From: Hominenteromicrobium sp900549945
GTDB taxonomy: Bacteria > Bacillota > Clostridia > Oscillospirales > Acutalibacteraceae
Assembly: GCA_902472305.1 (NCBI GenBank)
Contig: CABRNK010000007.1
Coordinates: forward strand, 1 to 64,000
Length of the DNA stretch: 64,000 nucleotides
Direction: 5' to 3'
Shown: piece by piece, positions 49,981 to 59,601 of the stretch
Numbering within the stretch: the stretch's first letter is position 1
Layout of the letters: each line of letters starts with the position of its first letter
Notes under the pieces: model-generated
The model's input: the letters and a program-made list of their open reading frames with translations, nothing else
Told to the model about the DNA's origin: nothing
Database searches by the model: none
Translations under genes and position numbers: made by a program

Positions 49981-50012
49981 ATTTCCCGAAGCCGCTCCGG
50001 GCTTCGGGAAAT
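49981..50012 (-). terminator. Terminator of the LCP gene
   Basis: TTTCCCGAAGCC/GGCTTCGGGAAA-like arms with a short loop, followed by TTTTG leftward. Confidence 0.9.
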
Positions 50013-50023
50013 CCTATGCAGTT

Positions 50024-51598
50024 TTAGTAGCCGTAGCTGCTGTCCGTCCCGGTATACGTATAATCCCCGTACGCCGAGCTGCCGTCGAGCGCATCTGCGG
50101 AATCGTCCGTGCTGTAGCTCTCGTCCACGGGCAGCTCCGTATCGGCCTGCGTGATGGTCTCGCCGTTCTCCACGCGGTCCATCAGCTCCTGCGCCTTATG
50201 CACCGTTTCGTAATCCGGCTGCATGACGTAGACCTCCATGCTCATCGAATACGGTACCTGCGTGTCGCCGTAGCCCGTCACGCTGTACTGCACGACGTTC
50301 CACGAGCCGCCCTCCGAAAGCTGGCGGCGCACGAGCGCCGCGATGTCGTTGTACGGCACGTTCATGTCGAAGCAGTCCTCGAGGCTCTCGAGGATCGAGG
50401 TATAATTCATCAGGATGTCCGGCGACATCGCCTTTTCGATGACCGCGGAGATGACCTTCATCTGGTTCTTGCCGCGCTGGATGTCGCCGTCGATAAACGA
50501 ATAGCGCTCGCGCGCGAACTGCAGCGCTTCGTCGCCGCCGAGCGTGTTCGCGCCGACCGGGTAATCGTATTTGCTCGTGCTGAACGCGATATCGTTGTTC
50601 AGCGTAATGCCGCCGAGGGCATCTATAATGCCCTTGAAGCCGGTGAAATCGAGGCGGAAATAGTAGTCGATGTCAGTCTCATAGAGCATTTCGAGCGTCT
50701 CTATCGAGACATCCACGCCGTAGATGCCGGCGTGCGTCAGCTTATCGGGCACGCCGTCGGAGATCGAGAGCGGCACGAAGTAGTCGCGCGGCGTCGTGAC
50801 GAGCAGAACCTGCCGTGTCTTCGTGTTGATCGTCGCCAAAATATTCACGTCGCTGCGGCCGACCGTGTAAAGGCCCTCGCGCGAATCGCTGCCGCTGATA
50901 TAGAGCGTGTAGACCTCCTGCACATCGGCGCTGCCCGAATCGGCGAGCACCCCGGTCTTTTGCTTTTCGGATTCCACGTGCAGAATCTCAAGTTCGCGCA
51001 CCTTTGATTCGAAATCCGTGTAACCCTCGGTTTCGCCGATCACGTCGATGTAGGCGAGGTTCATCACGATCGCGTCGCACTCGCCGGCGAGCAGGCCGTC
51101 CGCAAGCTGGGTGATACCCGCGAACTCCTTCGTCTGCACGGCGCCGCCGAGCGCCGTCTCGATTTCGGCGAGGCCCCTGTCGGTATTTTCGCGGTCGAGC
51201 GAGGAGAGGATGCCGAAGGTGTAGCCCGCCGTATCCTGCACGCTCTGCGCCGCATCCTCGGCGCGCACGTAAACCGCGACCGGCGTGGACTGCGTGCGCG
51301 TCTCGGACATGCGCGAGAGCGTGCTCGCCGTCGCGTACAGATAATAGCCGCCCACGGCGAGCACCGCGGTCAGCAGCACGGCGAGGATCGTCCCCAGCGT
51401 GAACTGCACCTTGAACGCCGTGTTCCGCACAAGCAAGGCGGCCGCGGCCGCAAGCATCGCGACGGCGACACTGCCGAGAATCAGCAGGTTGGCCGGAACC
51501 ATTTTCGTCCAAGTCAGTACGGCGATGAACGCGGCCACAACGACCGCCATCACCAGCGTAATCACGAGGCCGGGAATCCGGCCCTTCCATTTGCTCAT
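50024..51598 (-). CDS. LytR-CpsA-Psr (LCP) cell-wall ligase
   Basis: A 524-residue membrane protein that attaches wall polymers to peptidoglycan. Three hydrophobic segments lie in the first 95 residues. An extracellular accessory domain follows (about 120-225), then the LCP domain with VGRSDVNILATINTKTRQVLLVTTPRD, HAGIYG, FRLDFTGFKGIIDALGGI and LQFARERYSF (catalytic Arg). A Ser/Tyr/Asp-rich tail ends the protein. AAGGGAGTGCGAAA precedes the ATG. Confidence 0.92.
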   Translation of the reverse strand: MSKWKGRIPGLVITLVMAVVVAAFIAVLTWTKMVPANLLILGSVAVAMLAAAAALLVRNTAFKVQFTLGTILAVLLTAVLAVGGYYLYATASTLSRMSETRTQSTPVAVYVRAEDAAQSVQDTAGYTFGILSSLDRENTDRGLAEIETALGGAVQTKEFAGITQLADGLLAGECDAIVMNLAYIDVIGETEGYTDFESKVRELEILHVESEKQKTGVLADSGSADVQEVYTLYISGSDSREGLYTVGRSDVNILATINTKTRQVLLVTTPRDYFVPLSISDGVPDKLTHAGIYGVDVSIETLEMLYETDIDYYFRLDFTGFKGIIDALGGITLNNDIAFSTSKYDYPVGANTLGGDEALQFARERYSFIDGDIQRGKNQMKVISAVIEKAMSPDILMNYTSILESLEDCFDMNVPYNDIAALVRRQLSEGGSWNVVQYSVTGYGDTQVPYSMSMEVYVMQPDYETVHKAQELMDRVENGETITQADTELPVDESYSTDDSADALDGSSAYGDYTYTGTDSSYGY

Positions 51599-51665
51599 TT
51601 TCGCACTCCCTTTGATGCCGCCCGCGCAGACAGGCGGATGCCGCTTCTGCGGCTCATGGATATGT

Positions 51666-51695
51666 ATTGTATCGCTTTCTGTCTATTCCCGTCAA
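51666..51695 (-). promoter_or_regulatory. Promoter of the LCP gene
   Basis: Leftward TTGACG (51690-51695), 18-base spacer, TACAAT (51666-51671). Confidence 0.75.
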
Positions 51696-51852
51696 CTTTT
51701 CGGGGAAAATTTTACAAAAAACAGCAAAACGCCAAAAAGGCGTATATCTTTTCTGTATTATTCGCCGTTTCCATAACTTTTTTACGGGACAAAAGCGCCG
51801 TTTACCGCCCGTTTCAGTATAACCGAAAAAGCCGCGCCAACACCCGCGGGCA

Positions 51853-51889
51853 TAGAAAAACCGGCGGTTTTACACGCCGCCGGTCAAGC
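51853..51889 (-). terminator. Terminator of the SH3 lipoprotein gene
   Basis: ACCGGCGGC...GCCGCCGGT stem followed by TTTTTC leftward. No gene is evident elsewhere between 51700 and 51990. Confidence 0.8.
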
Positions 51890-51993
51890 TCTATAAAATT
51901 TCAAGTCAAACAGACGGCCGATTCGGAAAACGCGGCCGGCATCACAGCCGCCTGCCCCCGGGTTCGCCGCCACCTTTTGCCGCGCGCGGCCGT

Positions 51994-52590
51994 TCAGCGG
52001 CGCTCCGGATCCTCGGTGTCGCGGATCGTCTCCGCCGTCATGCCGTCCTCCGTGCCGGACGAGCTTGTTTCCACGCGCCCGCCGCCGTTTACGACGATCG
52101 GGTTTTCGGGGCTCGGCGTTTCCGCCGGGGCGGGGGTGGCCGTAGGCGCCGCAGCAGCGCCCGCATCCTCCGGTTCCGGCGAGGCCGTGGGCGCCGGCGT
52201 TGCGCTGAGCACCGCCGGGTCCATCTGCGCCACCGTCACATACGCCGCGGAAACGTACGCCTTGCCGCCGTTATAGGCGATTTCATGCCAGCCGTCGCTG
52301 AAATTCTCCGTAAGCACCTCGAAGCGGTCGCCGGAATACGCCTCGCTGAGGATCTCGGAATCCGTGCTCGCCGCGCTGCGGATGTTGAGCGAATTTTCGA
52401 TCTCCGAGACCGTCGCCACCTTGACGAGCTGCACGGCGGGCGTCGCGGAAGACGCGGCCGTGGGACTCGGACTCGGCGAGGCCTCGCCTTCCGCGCTGCC
52501 GCAGGCCGCCGCCGCGAGCATCAGCGCGAGCGCGAGCGCCGCCGTCAGGATTTTTTTGCCCCTATATTTTCCGGTTTTTCCGTTTTTCAT
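51994..52590 (-). CDS. SH3-domain lipoprotein
   Basis: A 198-residue exported lipoprotein. The signal peptide is followed by the lipobox LAAAACGS near residue 30, then a Ser/Pro/Thr linker, a bacterial SH3 domain at about 58-122 (SLNIRSAASTDSEILSEAYSG, WHEIAYNGGKAYVSAAYV) and a disordered Pro/Ala/Glu tail. SH3b domains bind peptidoglycan. It neighbours the LCP ligase. Confidence 0.85.
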   Translation of the reverse strand: MKNGKTGKYRGKKILTAALALALMLAAAACGSAEGEASPSPSPTAASSATPAVQLVKVATVSEIENSLNIRSAASTDSEILSEAYSGDRFEVLTENFSDGWHEIAYNGGKAYVSAAYVTVAQMDPAVLSATPAPTASPEPEDAGAAAAPTATPAPAETPSPENPIVVNGGGRVETSSSGTEDGMTAETIRDTEDPERR

Positions 52591-52725
52591 ATCAAGCACA
52601 CCGTTCCTTTTTAAATCCACTTTAAGCTTTACAGGGTCTTATTTTATATTTTAGCATAATTGCGCGAAAAATCCAAGATGCTTTCCGCTATTTTTCATTT
52701 CTTTTGCGGAATCTTCCTCAATGAA

Positions 52726-52754
52726 TTGAATTTTCCCGCCGCATCCTGTAAAAT
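52726..52754 (+). promoter_or_regulatory. Promoter of the siroheme reductase gene
   Basis: TTGAAT (52726-52731), 17-base spacer, TAAAAT (52749-52754). Confidence 0.7.
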
Positions 52755-52787
52755 AAAGCTAAATCTTGAATTTGTGGAGGAATCTCT

Positions 52788-53714
52788 ATGCTGAAACCCG
52801 CTCAGGTTGCCGAAGTCAAGGCGCGCGGCTTTCTTTTGAACCGCGGCACCGAAAATTTCTCGGGGCGCATCGTCCCGCAGGGCTCCGTTTTCACCGCCGA
52901 GAACCTGCGCACCATCGCCGAGCTCGCCGAAAACTTCGGCGGCGGCAAGGTGGTGTTCACCTCGCGCCTCACGGCCGAGATCGTCGGCATCCCGTTCGAT
53001 CAGATCGACGCGGCCTGCGATTTCGCGGCGGCGCGCGGCCTGTATTTCGGCGGCACCGGTGCGAAGATCCGCCCGATCACCGCCTGCAAGGGCACGACCT
53101 GCGTCTACGGCAACTACGACACGCAGGCGCTCGCCAAGACACTGCACGAAAAATATTATGTGGGCTGGGCGGGCGTCAAGCTGCCGCACAAGTTCAAAAT
53201 CGGCGTCGGCGGCTGCCCGAACAGCTGCATGAAGCCCGCGCTGAACGATTTCGGCATCGAGGGCCGCCGCGCGCCGGACTTCCACGCCGAGGACTGCCGC
53301 GGCTGCAAGGTGTGCGTTGTGGAAACGCGCTGTCCCTCGAAGGCCGCGCACGTTGTGGACGGCAAGCTCGCCATCGGCGAAAGCTGCCTGCAGTGCGGCG
53401 TGTGCACCGGCAAATGTCCGTTCAAGGCCGTGCGGCACGAGAGCGAGACGCGCTACCGCATCTACGTCGGCGGCACATGGGGCAAACAGACGCGCATGGG
53501 CTCGCCGCTGAGCCGCCTCGTCGCCTTTGAGGAGATCGAGCCGCTGCTCGAAAAGACGATGCTCTGGTTCAAGGAAAACGCCTTCGAAAAGGAACGCCTC
53601 GGCAAGGCGATCGACCGCATCGGCTTCGACCGCTTCGAGGCCGCGCTGCTTTCCGACGACCTGCTCGCGCGCAAGGCGGAAATCCTCGCGCAGCCGGTAA
53701 AGATGCGCGCCTAA
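52788..53714 (+). CDS. Siroheme/4Fe-4S sulfite or nitrite reductase-like protein
   Basis: A 308-residue protein with a ferredoxin-like half-domain (KVVFTSRLTAEIVGIPFDQI), the siroheme-Fe4S ligands TACKGTTCVYG and GGCPNSCMKP, and two inserted ferredoxin clusters (CRGCKVCVVETRCP; CLQCGVCTGKCP). It resembles AsrC and small dissimilatory-type sulfite reductases. AsrA and AsrB partners are not nearby, so the electron donor is unknown. The promoter at 52726 serves it alone. A GGAGGAATCTCT site precedes the ATG. Confidence 0.85.
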   Translation: MLKPAQVAEVKARGFLLNRGTENFSGRIVPQGSVFTAENLRTIAELAENFGGGKVVFTSRLTAEIVGIPFDQIDAACDFAAARGLYFGGTGAKIRPITACKGTTCVYGNYDTQALAKTLHEKYYVGWAGVKLPHKFKIGVGGCPNSCMKPALNDFGIEGRRAPDFHAEDCRGCKVCVVETRCPSKAAHVVDGKLAIGESCLQCGVCTGKCPFKAVRHESETRYRIYVGGTWGKQTRMGSPLSRLVAFEEIEPLLEKTMLWFKENAFEKERLGKAIDRIGFDRFEAALLSDDLLARKAEILAQPVKMRA

Positions 53715-53792
53715 GCGCGCCGCCCTTTCGCGCGGGGGCAGAGTGCAGCAGGAAATTCCTCTTCATTCCCCTTTGTTCATGCAATTTTGCTG

Positions 53793-53946
53793 TTGACAAA
53801 CGCGCGCATTGCATGTACAATAAAACCACAATCCAATGTGCTTTTGTGACTGACGGATACAAGATGGGCGACCATCGTGAAGCAAAAGCCAGTATCGCCG
53901 ACCGTCTGGGCAGTGTTCCTTTGCAACGCTGCCCTTTTCTTTTTTC
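53793..53946 (+). promoter_or_regulatory. Promoter and ZTP (pfl motif) riboswitch of pflB
   Basis: TTGACA (53793-53798), 17 bases, TACAAT (53816-53821). The leader shows the pfl-motif order: GTGACTGACGG near 53846, a small hairpin GATGGGCGACCATC, then ATCGCCGACCGTCTGGGCAG near 53894. The last bases also form a terminator with CTGCCC (53908-53937) and a T run. ZTP signals low folate; binding would stop termination. Confidence 0.78.
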
Positions 53947-54005
53947 AGCGCTGCGGGAACAGGAAAACCACAGGGCGCGCACCGCGCCGGAAAGGATGAC
54001 ACAAA

Positions 54006-56234
54006 ATGAACGCTTGGAGAAGCTTTGCCGCCGGAAAGTGGCAGGAAAAAATCGACGTACGCAATTTCATCCAGAAAAACTACACGCCGTACACCGGCGA
54101 TGAATCCTTTTTGCAGCCGCCCACCGCGCGCACGCAGGCGATGCTCGAAAAATACGAGGCGCTCTGCCGCGAGGAGCAGAAAAACGGCGGCGTGCTCAAG
54201 GTGGATACCGAAACGATCATCACGGCCACCTCGTTCGGCCCGGGCTACCTTGACCGCGAAAACGAGATCATCGTCGGCTTACAGACCGACGAGCCCCTAA
54301 AGCGCGCCTGCAACCCGTTCGGCGGCATGCGCATGGTGCGCGCCTCCTGCGAGGCGTACGGCTACAAGGTCTCCGACACGATCGAGAACCAGTTCAAATA
54401 CCACAAAACCCACAACGACGGCGTTTTCTCCGCCTATACCGACGACGTGCGCGCCGCGCGCCACGCGGGCATCATCACCGGCCTGCCGGACGCCTACGGC
54501 CGCGGCCGCATCATCGGCGATTACCGCCGCGTCCCGCTCTACGGTGTGGACCGCCTGATCCTCGAGAAAAAGGCGGACAAGGCCCAGCTCGGCAAGAAGG
54601 CCGTCGACGCCGACGCGATCCGCCTGATGGAGGAGGTCTCGGACCAGATCACGGCGCTCGGCGACATGAAAAAGATGGCGGCCACCTACGGCTACGACAT
54701 CTCCCGCCCGGCGGAAAACGCCCGCGAGGCCGTGCAGTGGCTCTACTTCGCCTACCTCGCGGCGATTAAGGAGCAGAACGGCGCGGCAATGAGCCTCGGC
54801 CGCGTCTCCACTTTCCTCGACGTCTACTTTGAGCGCGACCTGCACGAGGGCACGCTCGACGAGAGCGGCGCGCAGGAGATCATCGACGATTTCGTCCTGA
54901 AGCTGCGCATGGCGCGCCACCTGCGCACGCCGGAGTACAACGAGCTTTTCGGCGGCGACCCGATGTGGATCACCGAATCGCTCGGCGGCACCGGCGAGGA
55001 CGGCCGCACGCTCGTGACGAAAAACTGCTACCGCATGCTGCACACGCTCTACAACCTGCACCCCTCCCCCGAGCCGAACCTCACGGTGCTCTGGGCGAAG
55101 CACCTGCCGGAAAACTGGAAGCGCTACGTCGCGAAGGTTTCCTGCGACACGGATGCGATCCAGTACGAGAGCGACACGATCATGCGCCCGGCCTTCGGCG
55201 ACGATTACGCGATCGCCTGCTGCGTTTCGGCGATGCGCGTCGGCCGCGACATGCAGTTCTTCGGCGCCCGCGCCAACCTCGCAAAGCTCGTGCTGCTCGC
55301 GATCAACGGCGGCATGGACGAGGTGAAGAAAACGCGCGTCGCGCCCGAGATGCCCGTCTGGTCCGACGAGTACGTCGATTTCGACCGCCTTGTCGAACGG
55401 CTCGATTTCTACCGCGAGTGGCTCGCAAAGACCTACGTGGACGCGATGAACACGATCCACTACATGCACGACAAGTACGCCTATGAAAAGAGCCAGATGG
55501 CGCTGCACGACACGAATGTGCGCCGCCTGATGGCGTTCGGCATCGCGGGCATGAGCTGCATGGCAGACTCGCTCTCGGCGATCAAATACGCAAAGGTGCG
55601 CTGCATCCGCGACCCGGAGACCGGCCTCGTCACCGATTTCGAGACGACCGGCGAATTCCCGTGCTTCGGCAACGACGACGAGCGCGTCGATGCGATTGCC
55701 TGCGAGCAGGTGCGCCGCTTCTACAACGCGCTCAAGGAGCACCAGCTCTACCGCGGCGCCGAGCACACGCTCTCGATCCTCACGATCACCTCAAACGTCA
55801 TGTACGGCAAAAAGACCGGCAACACGCCGGACGGCAGAAAGCACGGCGAGCCGCTCGCCCCGGGCGCAAACCCGATGAGCGGGCGCGATAAGTCCGGCGC
55901 GCTGGCCGAGCTCAACTCCGTCGCGAAGCTCTCCTACGACTACTGCCGCGACGGCATCTCGAACACGTTCTCGATCATCCCCGAGGCGCTCGGCAAAACC
56001 GAGGCGGAGCGCATCGAGAATCTCGTGCAGCTTCTGACCGGCTACTTCATTCAGGGCGCGCACCATCTGAACGTCAACGTGCTGAACCGCGAGACGCTGA
56101 TCGACGCCTACGACCACCCGGAGAAGTACCCGAACCTGACGATCCGCGTTTCAGGCTATGCGGTCAATTTCCACCGCCTCTCGAGAGAGCAGCAGCGCGA
56201 GGTCATCTCCCGCACGTTTCACGAGGCGATCTGA
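54006..56234 (+). CDS. pflB: Pyruvate formate-lyase (glycyl radical enzyme)
   Basis: It splits pyruvate with CoA into acetyl-CoA and formate without oxygen. The 742-residue protein carries the vicinal Cys pair in ACCVSAM near residue 408 (the usual Pro is Ala) and the radical Gly in RVSGYAVNF near residue 717. The phrase KTHNDGVFSAYT near 132 and SILTITSNVMYGKKTGNTPDG also fit PflB. Its stop overlaps pflA. Formate feeds one-carbon folate metabolism, which explains the ZTP switch. Confidence 0.95.
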   Translation: MNAWRSFAAGKWQEKIDVRNFIQKNYTPYTGDESFLQPPTARTQAMLEKYEALCREEQKNGGVLKVDTETIITATSFGPGYLDRENEIIVGLQTDEPLKRACNPFGGMRMVRASCEAYGYKVSDTIENQFKYHKTHNDGVFSAYTDDVRAARHAGIITGLPDAYGRGRIIGDYRRVPLYGVDRLILEKKADKAQLGKKAVDADAIRLMEEVSDQITALGDMKKMAATYGYDISRPAENAREAVQWLYFAYLAAIKEQNGAAMSLGRVSTFLDVYFERDLHEGTLDESGAQEIIDDFVLKLRMARHLRTPEYNELFGGDPMWITESLGGTGEDGRTLVTKNCYRMLHTLYNLHPSPEPNLTVLWAKHLPENWKRYVAKVSCDTDAIQYESDTIMRPAFGDDYAIACCVSAMRVGRDMQFFGARANLAKLVLLAINGGMDEVKKTRVAPEMPVWSDEYVDFDRLVERLDFYREWLAKTYVDAMNTIHYMHDKYAYEKSQMALHDTNVRRLMAFGIAGMSCMADSLSAIKYAKVRCIRDPETGLVTDFETTGEFPCFGNDDERVDAIACEQVRRFYNALKEHQLYRGAEHTLSILTITSNVMYGKKTGNTPDGRKHGEPLAPGANPMSGRDKSGALAELNSVAKLSYDYCRDGISNTFSIIPEALGKTEAERIENLVQLLTGYFIQGAHHLNVNVLNRETLIDAYDHPEKYPNLTIRVSGYAVNFHRLSREQQREVISRTFHEAI

Positions 56235-56932
56235 TGGAGGGGCGCGTCAGCTCGGTGCAGTCGCTCGGCGCGGTGGACGGCCCGGGCCTGCGGTACGTCA
56301 TCTTTCTGCAGGGCTGCCCGCTGCGCTGCAAATACTGCCACAACCCCGAAACGTGGGACCCGGCGGGCGGCGAGCCCCGCACGGCGGAGAACCTCTGCCG
56401 CACGGTGCTGCGCTACCGCCCCTACTTCGGCGAAACCGGCGGCGTGACCGTCTCCGGCGGCGAGCCGCTGATGCAGCCGGAATTCACGGCGGAGCTTTTC
56501 CGCCTGCTGCATGAACACGGCGTGCACACGGCGCTCGACACCGCCGGCGCGGGCGACCTCGAAAAGGCCGAAGCTGTCTTAAAGCACACCGACCTCGTCC
56601 TGTGCGACGTGAAGTTCGCAGAAGAGGCCGATTACCGCGCGCACTGCGGCGGCTCGCTCGCCCACACGCTCGATTTCCTGCGGCTCACGGCGCGCCTTGA
56701 CATCCCGGTCTGGGTGCGGCACGTCGTCGCGCCGGGCCTGACCGATATGCCAGCCAGCCTGCGCGCCGTGCGCGATCTCTGCGCCGCGTTTTCGAACATC
56801 GAGAAAATCGAGTGGCTGCCGTTCAAGAACATCTGCGCGGAGAAGTACGAAGCGCTCGGCATCCCGTTCCCGATGGCCGGCAGGCCCGCCTACACGCAGA
56901 AGCACATCGATATGCTCCTGCAAGCGCTGTAA
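56234..56932 (+). CDS. pflA: Pyruvate formate-lyase activating enzyme
   Basis: A radical SAM enzyme of 232 residues that puts the glycyl radical on PflB. The cluster motif is CPLRCKYCHNPETW near residue 28, preceded by DGPGLRYVIFLQG; VTVSGGEPLMQPEF binds SAM. It overlaps the pflB stop (TGATG). Confidence 0.96.
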   Translation: MEGRVSSVQSLGAVDGPGLRYVIFLQGCPLRCKYCHNPETWDPAGGEPRTAENLCRTVLRYRPYFGETGGVTVSGGEPLMQPEFTAELFRLLHEHGVHTALDTAGAGDLEKAEAVLKHTDLVLCDVKFAEEADYRAHCGGSLAHTLDFLRLTARLDIPVWVRHVVAPGLTDMPASLRAVRDLCAAFSNIEKIEWLPFKNICAEKYEALGIPFPMAGRPAYTQKHIDMLLQAL

Positions 56933-56959
56933 AGGCGTCGAATCTCCCACAAATCAATC

Positions 56960-57000
56960 AAGCCCCAAGCCCGGTTTTCCGCCGAGCTCGGGGCTTTTTG
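56960..57000 (+). terminator. Terminator of the pfl operon
   Basis: AAGCCCC...GGGGCTT stem followed by TTTT. Confidence 0.85.
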
Positions 57001-57024
57001 CATGGCTGATAACACGTGCAGAAA

Positions 57025-57816
57025 TCACAGCACATATGCCTCGCCCGGCGCAAGGACCAGAGCGCGGGCGGGGTTTTGGATGCGGGCGAGCAGATCCGCC
57101 GGGTCGGCGTTGAACGGTTTCATATCCGGCGCGTCCGTGCAGCCCCAGTGCCAGAGCAGCAGCTTCGCCTGCGGATAGGCATTCGCGAGGCGCACGGCAT
57201 TATTCAGGCCGATGTGCCAGCTGTCGTCGGAAAAATCGAAGAGAATCAGCTTCGGCGGCGCCATCGTGAGGTGCTCGGGAAGAAGGCGCGAATCGCCGAC
57301 CGCCCAGACCGCGCCGTCCGGCGTGTCGAGCCAGAAGCCGCAGCAGTCCTCGCGGCCGAAAACATAACCGCCTATTTCGGGGTAATCCGCCTGCCACGCA
57401 TGGTCGGCGGGCGTGAGCGTGACGCCGATCTGCCCGACCGTGAAGCGCGCCCCGATCGCGTGGCCCGCACCCGGCAGCCCCATTTCGGCGAGCAGCCCGC
57501 CGACGTACCGCGTGCCGTGAAAAGCGCCGCAGCTTTTGGAAAGCGCCGCACATGTCTCCCGGCTGAAATGGTCGCCGTCCGCGTGCGTGATGAGCACGGC
57601 GTCGAGCGCCGGCACCGCTTCGGGCTGAATCGGCGGCGGCACGAGCTGCGGCATATCGAAGCCCGTGAGCACCGGGTCGATCATCACCGCCGTGCCGCGG
57701 CTCGTGACGAGCGCGCCGGCATTGCCGAGCCAGCGCACGACTGTTTTTTCCGCCGCACCGAACGCCTCGGCACCGAACGGCTTCGGCTCCGGCGCGCGCG
57801 CCTGCTTTGCTTTCAC
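57025..57816 (-). CDS. Metallo-beta-lactamase-fold hydrolase (UlaG-like)
   Basis: A 263-residue protein. The metal motif is THADGDHF near residue 95 (the usual HxHxDH is THADGDH), with ADHAWQADYP near 156, AVWAVGDSRLLP near 188 and LLLWHWGC near 228. This matches UlaG-type hydrolases. The substrate is unknown. The start is GTG after GGGAGGCGATGTTCT. Confidence 0.82.
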   Translation of the reverse strand: MKAKQARAPEPKPFGAEAFGAAEKTVVRWLGNAGALVTSRGTAVMIDPVLTGFDMPQLVPPPIQPEAVPALDAVLITHADGDHFSRETCAALSKSCGAFHGTRYVGGLLAEMGLPGAGHAIGARFTVGQIGVTLTPADHAWQADYPEIGGYVFGREDCCGFWLDTPDGAVWAVGDSRLLPEHLTMAPPKLILFDFSDDSWHIGLNNAVRLANAYPQAKLLLWHWGCTDAPDMKPFNADPADLLARIQNPARALVLAPGEAYVL

Positions 57817-58044
57817 AGAACATCGCCTCCCGCTTTCTTTAATCCTGTACGCTTAAATTATAAAATGTTTTCCCCCGCATGTCCAGCCCCGCCCCGGTTT
57901 TTAAGCGCCGTATTTCTGCATAACCGCAAAAAAGCAATGCAAATTCATAATATGTTGCTGGAAATATGCCGCAAAATCTGCTATACTTATGAAAGAAGAT
58001 TAAATCTTAATTCAAAATTCTGCGGAAAGGTCGTGATGTAAGGG

Positions 58045-59574
58045 TTGAATTTACGTAAGAATCTGTCGGAAAAATGGATGGAGGCCGTCCGGGCCGTGCT
58101 GCCGATCGTCTGCATCGTGCTGCTGCTCTCCTTCACCATTGCGCCGATCTCGCCGAGCATTCTGCTCTGCTTTCTGATGGGCGCCGCGCTGCTGCTCGTC
58201 GGCATGATGCTGTTCTCCGCCGGCGCGGAAATCGCGATGACGCCGATGGGCGAGCGCGTCGGCACCGCGATGACACGCACCAAAAAGCTCGGCATCGTCG
58301 TCGTGCTCTCGTTTCTGCTCGGCCTGATCATCACAATCTCCGAGCCGGATTTGCAGGTGCTCGCCGAGCAGGTGCCCTCGGTGCCGAATATCATTCTGAT
58401 CCTCTCGGTCGCCTGCGGCGTCGGCGTTTTTCTCGTTGTCGCGCTGCTGCGCATGCTGTTTTCCATCGCGCTGCCGCCGCTGCTCGTCGGCTGCTATACG
58501 CTCGTGTTCGTGCTCTCCTTTTTCGTACCGCGCGAGTTTCTCGCCGTGGCGTTCGATTCCGGCGGCGTGACCACCGGCCCGATGACCGTGCCGTTCATCA
58601 TGTCGCTCGGCGTGGGCATTTCCGCCATCCGAAGCGACCGCCACGCGGCGGACGACAGCTTCGGCCTCGTCGCGCTCTCCTCGGTGGGGCCGATCCTCGC
58701 CGTGATGATCCTCGGCATGATCTACAGCCCGGAGCAGAGCGCGTACGCCGCGCCGTCCATCCCCGAAATCGGCGATTCCGCCGAGCTTTGGCGGCTGTTC
58801 GGCGAGGGACTGCCCCGCTACGTACAGGAGATTGCCGTTTCGCTGCTGCCGATCGTCCTCTTTTTCCTTTTGGCGCAGATCATCGTGCTGCGGCTAGACC
58901 GCCGGCAGCTTTTGCGCATCGGCATCGGCCTGATCTACACCTACATCGGCCTCGTGCTGTTTTTGACCGGCGTGAACGTCGGCTTCATGCCGGCGGGCAA
59001 CTACCTCGGCCAGCAGATCGCCTCGTTCCGCTACCCCGTGATCCTCGTGCCGGTCGCCATGGTGATGGGCTACTTCATCGTGCGCGCCGAGCCGGCCGTC
59101 TACGTTTTGAACCGGCAGGTTGAGGAGATTACGGACGGCGCGATCTCGGCGGGCGCCATGGGCATCGGCCTCTCCGTCGGCGTTTCGATTTCGCTCGGCC
59201 TTGCGATGATCCGCGTGCTGACCGGCATCTCGATCCTGTGGTTTCTGATTCCGGGCTACGCGATCGCGCTGGGCATCTCGTTCTTCGTTCCAAAGATCTA
59301 CACGGCGATCGCCTTCGACTCGGGCGGCGTGGCCTCCGGCCCGATGACGGCCACCTTCCTGCTGCCGCTCGCGCAGGGCGCCTGCACGGCGCTCGGCGGA
59401 AATATTGTGACGGACGCGTTCGGCGTGGTCGCCATGGTCGCCATGACGCCGCTCATCACAATTCAGGTGATGGGCCTCGCGACGAAGCTCGCCGAACGCC
59501 GCACGGCGAAAGCGGCCGAAGCGGTCGCCGTGCGCTTCGACGCGCTGGACGACGACGCGATCATCGAGCTTTAG
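58045..59574 (+). CDS. DUF1538 membrane protein (two repeats)
   Basis: A 509-residue membrane protein with about twelve hydrophobic segments. The two halves repeat the same signature: AFDSGGVTTGPMTVPFIMSLGVG near residue 170 and AFDSGGVASGPMTATFLLPLAQG near 427, each followed by FGLVALSSVGP- or FGVVAMVAMTP-like phrases. This is the DUF1538 family, thought to be a transporter of unknown substrate. The start appears to be TTG; ATG 58078 is an alternative. The P-II gene follows 24 bases later. Confidence 0.85.
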   Translation: MNLRKNLSEKWMEAVRAVLPIVCIVLLLSFTIAPISPSILLCFLMGAALLLVGMMLFSAGAEIAMTPMGERVGTAMTRTKKLGIVVVLSFLLGLIITISEPDLQVLAEQVPSVPNIILILSVACGVGVFLVVALLRMLFSIALPPLLVGCYTLVFVLSFFVPREFLAVAFDSGGVTTGPMTVPFIMSLGVGISAIRSDRHAADDSFGLVALSSVGPILAVMILGMIYSPEQSAYAAPSIPEIGDSAELWRLFGEGLPRYVQEIAVSLLPIVLFFLLAQIIVLRLDRRQLLRIGIGLIYTYIGLVLFLTGVNVGFMPAGNYLGQQIASFRYPVILVPVAMVMGYFIVRAEPAVYVLNRQVEEITDGAISAGAMGIGLSVGVSISLGLAMIRVLTGISILWFLIPGYAIALGISFFVPKIYTAIAFDSGGVASGPMTATFLLPLAQGACTALGGNIVTDAFGVVAMVAMTPLITIQVMGLATKLAERRTAKAAEAVAVRFDALDDDAIIEL

Positions 59575-59601
59575 CCGGCGTGCAGAAAGGATTTTCAGCC
59601 T

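Noticed and set aside
54297..55766. Long frame opposite pflB
   Set aside because: Same reason: pflB is certain, and this frame has no known features or ribosome site.
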